Positions 5,491 through 6,970 of a DNA stretch of 6,970 nucleotides are shown here, in pieces. This stretch comes from DATEHG01 sp035279705 (GTDB lineage: Bacteria; Gemmatimonadota; Gemmatimonadetes; Gemmatimonadales; GWC2-71-9). Numbering within the stretch: position 1 is the stretch's first letter; the number at the start of each line of letters is the position of its first letter. The translations under genes and the position numbers were made by a program. Below the pieces are notes generated by a model. That model searched no databases and was not told the DNA's origin. It was given only the letters and a program-made list of their open reading frames with translations. Location of the stretch: contig DATEHG010000090.1 of NCBI GenBank assembly GCA_035279705.1, positions 1 to 6,970 of the forward strand, in the 5' to 3' direction.

Positions 5491-5621
5491 GGGAGCCGGG
5501 AGCGGTGAGCAGGGAGCAGTCGCACGAAAACGAACGAGCCTCCGGGATTTCCCCTGGAGGCTCTTTTTCGCATCCTGTATCTCTGAACAGGGATTGTTCC
5601 TGCTCCCCGCTCCCTGCTCCC
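5491..5621. repeat. Long inverted repeat of GGGAGCN heptamers enclosing the terminator
   Basis: Arms 5491-5513 and 5599-5621 are inverted copies with 21 of 23 matches, separated by 85 nt that contain the intrinsic terminator. The left arm is a tandem of GGGAGCC, GGGAGCG, GTGAGCA, GGGAGCA (5491-5518). The right arm on the minus strand reads GGGAGCA, GGGAGCG, GGGAGCA (5621-5601). The left arm starts 3 nt after the M23 stop and the right arm ends 4 nt from the lemA stop codon, so the element fills the gap between two convergent genes. Its arm length and 7-nt period match those of the repeat between hppD and hmgA. Confidence 0.88.
5536..5568 (+). terminator. Intrinsic terminator of the M23 gene, possibly bidirectional
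   Basis: GAGCCTCC (5536-5543) pairs with GGAGGCTC (5556-5563), extended by a G-U and two G-C pairs to an 11-bp stem with a 6-nt loop. It is followed by five T (5564-5568). An interrupted A-run (AAAA at 5527-5530, then AA) precedes the stem, so the same hairpin may also stop leftward transcripts arriving from lemA, with a weaker U tract. Confidence 0.93.
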
Positions 5622-5624
5622 CCG

Positions 5625-6191
5625 CTAGAACTTCACCTCCGGCGCCGCCTCCGCCCCGGCCTGCGCCTGGAAGTATTCGCGCGGAGTCGAATGGCCGAAG
5701 ATCTTGGCCGTGATGTTATACGGGAACCGGCGGATATACCCGTTGAAGTCGTTCACCGCGCCGTTGTAGTCGGTCCGGGCCACCGCGATCCGGTTTTCCG
5801 TCCCGGTGAGTTCATCCTGAAGCGCCCGGAAATTCTCGCTCGACTTGAGCGTGGGGTAGGCCTCCGCGATCGCCAGCAGCCGGCCCAGCGGCGCGTTCAG
5901 CGCCTCGTTGGCCTCGGCCATCTGCTGCGGGCTGCCCGACTGGATGGCGCCGGAGAGCTTGGCCCGGGCATTGGCGATCGAGATGAAGACGGTGTCCTCC
6001 TGCTTGGTGACTCCCTTGACCGTATTCACCAGGTTGGGAATGAGGTCCGCCCGCCGCTGCAGCTGGGCCGAGATATCCGCTTTCCCCTTGTTGACCCGCT
6101 CGTCCAGCGTCTGGATCTGGTTGTAGCCGCAGCCGCTCAGGCCGAGGACCACCGCCGCCACCATGAGGGGATGGAACCGGTTGCGTCGCAT
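5625..6191 (-). CDS. lemA: LemA-family lipoprotein
   Basis: LemA-family proteins are small helical envelope proteins of uncertain biochemical role. This copy has 188 residues from the ATG at 6191. A signal peptide MRRNRFHPLMVAAVVLGLSGC ends in a lipobox LSGC, so Cys21 should be lipidated after cleavage; the next residue is Gly. Family motifs follow: QLQRRADLIPNLVNTVKG (43-60) and YPTLKSSENFRALQDELTG (112-130) continuing into TENRIAVARTDYN (131-143). Many LemA proteins keep an uncleaved N-terminal membrane helix, so the clear lipobox is of note. GGGAG (complement of 6199-6203) is 7 nt from this ATG. A GTG 3 nt earlier (6194) would be only 4 nt away and adds one residue. The start overlaps the upstream stop (TGATG). 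It lies in an operon with a TPM-domain gene, a common LemA pairing. Confidence 0.94.
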   Translation of the reverse strand: MRRNRFHPLMVAAVVLGLSGCGYNQIQTLDERVNKGKADISAQLQRRADLIPNLVNTVKGVTKQEDTVFISIANARAKLSGAIQSGSPQQMAEANEALNAPLGRLLAIAEAYPTLKSSENFRALQDELTGTENRIAVARTDYNGAVNDFNGYIRRFPYNITAKIFGHSTPREYFQAQAGAEAAPEVKF

Positions 6192-6910
6192 CACTGTTCT
6201 CCCATGTGAAGTTCATCCAGGAAGCCCACCAGCCGCTCGACGGTGGCCAGGTAGGCCTCGAAGCGTTCGGGGGTGCAGCGCCAGGAGCCCTCGCCCCGCC
6301 GCGCCGCGAGTTCGGCCAGCGCCGCGGGCGGAAAGCCCGCCAGGCCGGCCACGTCGCCGATCATGGCCACCGGATCGGCTGGCACCGGGCGCCGGGCGAG
6401 GGCCAGGACAGCCCGGCAGAGGAGCAGCACCCCGCCGACGGTCAGCCGGGCCAGCTGCGTGAGCCGGTCGCCCTTCCCTTCCGCCTCGGCGTAGCCCTGG
6501 CGCAGCCGCAGCAGCTTGCCCCGCGCATCCCGCTCCAGCGCCACCCGGAGGTCCGCTGGCCGGACCGCGAGGCCCGGCAGAGGATCCGCCCCGCGCACGA
6601 CGACATGCGAACTCTTGAGATCATGAATCTCGAGCGGGAAGGCGTCGGCGGACCGCACCAGTTCCGCAGGCGTGAGGAGCAGCGGCGGCGGATTGCCCGT
6701 TTTCCGCCAGCGCGCAAATGCCGGCGAGAGTTTGCGCAGCGCAGCCGCATCGAGCACCGGCAGCACAAGCATCAGGTTGACGTCGGAATGCCCCGGCACG
6801 AAGTCCTCGCGGGCGGCGGAACCGAACAGGATTGCCGAGTAGCCGGAGCCGAACCCGCTATCGAGCTCCTTGAGCAGCGGTGCCAGCTGCGCCTCGATCG
6901 ATGAATGCAT
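6191..6910 (-). CDS. Nucleotidyltransferase-fold protein with altered DxN active site
   Basis: A 239-residue protein whose N-terminus matches the Pol-beta/MNT nucleotidyltransferase fold. ILFGSAARED (27-36) supplies the GS motif, and HSDVNLMLVL (41-50) stands where SDxDLxV is normal. The first Asp is kept (D43), but the second metal-binding Asp is Asn (N45). A later acidic strand, FPLEIHDLKSS (91-101), could give the third carboxylate. The rest is mostly helical, with an Ala/Leu-rich segment (about 152-173) that may be a buried helix. The change suggests weak or no transferase activity, perhaps a binding or regulatory role, though the subfamily may use Asn normally. The ATG at 6910 is 1 nt after the TPM-gene stop (TGAaATG), and its SD AAGGAG (complement of 6919-6924) lies within that gene's last codons. 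The stop overlaps lemA. Function in this envelope operon is unknown. Confidence 0.85.
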   Translation of the reverse strand: MHSSIEAQLAPLLKELDSGFGSGYSAILFGSAAREDFVPGHSDVNLMLVLPVLDAAALRKLSPAFARWRKTGNPPPLLLTPAELVRSADAFPLEIHDLKSSHVVVRGADPLPGLAVRPADLRVALERDARGKLLRLRQGYAEAEGKGDRLTQLARLTVGGVLLLCRAVLALARRPVPADPVAMIGDVAGLAGFPPAALAELAARRGEGSWRCTPERFEAYLATVERLVGFLDELHMGEQ

Positions 6911-6911
6911 T

Positions 6912-6970
6912 TCAGAAGCTCCTTCCCGCTCCGCCGCCGCTGAACCCGCCCCCGCCCCCGAATCCGCCGA
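6912..6970 (-). CDS. TPM-domain (YgcG-like) protein, C-terminal Gly-rich tail
   Basis: The minus strand from the right edge reads GGFGGGGGFSGGGAGRSF and a TGA stop (6914-6912). A tail of Gly and Phe/Ser ending in a short R-S-F or W-type tail is typical of TPM-domain (TPM_phosphatase, YgcG) membrane proteins, which are often encoded beside LemA. The fragment has only 18 complete codons, so the TPM domain itself is outside the window and the call relies on the tail plus the neighbouring lemA. An unrelated Gly-rich protein is possible but less likely. It is the most upstream gene seen in this leftward operon. Confidence 0.75.
   Translation of the reverse strand, partial: GGFGGGGGFSGGGAGRSF

Noticed and set aside
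6206..6904. 232-codon plus-strand frame opposite the nucleotidyltransferase-like gene
   Set aside because: It is Gln/Arg/Pro-rich without motifs. The minus-strand gene has a GS motif, an SD sequence and tight coupling on both sides.

Overview
The window is high-GC throughout, apart from a short AT-rich strip around 3430-3477. It contains tightly packed, coupled genes with Shine-Dalgarno (SD) sequences of the GGAG type. The protein styles (a short ~397-residue homogentisate dioxygenase, a HPPD with an RGNL C-terminus, an envelope-type M23 peptidase with a coiled coil) and the gene packing suggest a high-GC environmental bacterium. Gemmatimonadota is my best guess, but this rests on protein style and not on a marker gene.

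Left part (1-3359, minus strand): a tyrosine / homogentisate catabolic operon read leftward. hppD (4-hydroxyphenylpyruvate dioxygenase) is followed by an 86-nt gap holding a 23-bp hairpin built of heptamers. Next comes hmgA (homogentisate 1,2-dioxygenase), then an uncharacterised 303-residue protein, then the first codons of fumarylacetoacetase (fahA), which runs off the left edge. The last three genes are joined by two successive GTGA stop/start overlaps. The classical pathway needs a maleylacetoacetate isomerase between HmgA and FahA. No recognisable isomerase of the glutathione-S-transferase type is present, and the unknown protein sits exactly in that slot, so it is the main item of interest.

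Middle (3360-4371): a divergent promoter region with palindromes and ATATG repeats, then a LysR-type regulator of the BenM/CatM/CbnR style on the plus strand. It is a natural candidate to control the catabolic operon and itself.

Right part: 4372-4561 is a leader/promoter region for an M23 (LytM) cell-wall endopeptidase anchored by one membrane helix (plus strand). That gene converges on a minus-strand operon. Between them lies a strong intrinsic terminator (5536-5568), itself framed by a second long inverted repeat made of heptamers. The minus-strand operon, read leftward from the right edge, is the Gly-rich tail of a TPM-domain (YgcG-like) protein, a degenerate nucleotidyltransferase-like protein, and a LemA-family lipoprotein. 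These genes are also coupled (TGA-a-ATG and TGATG).

The two inverted repeats (2176-2231 and 5491-5621) have arms of the same length (23 bp, 2 mismatches each) and the same 7-nt internal period. They look like members of one repeat family that sits at gene ends. No tRNA, rRNA, CRISPR or mobile element was seen.
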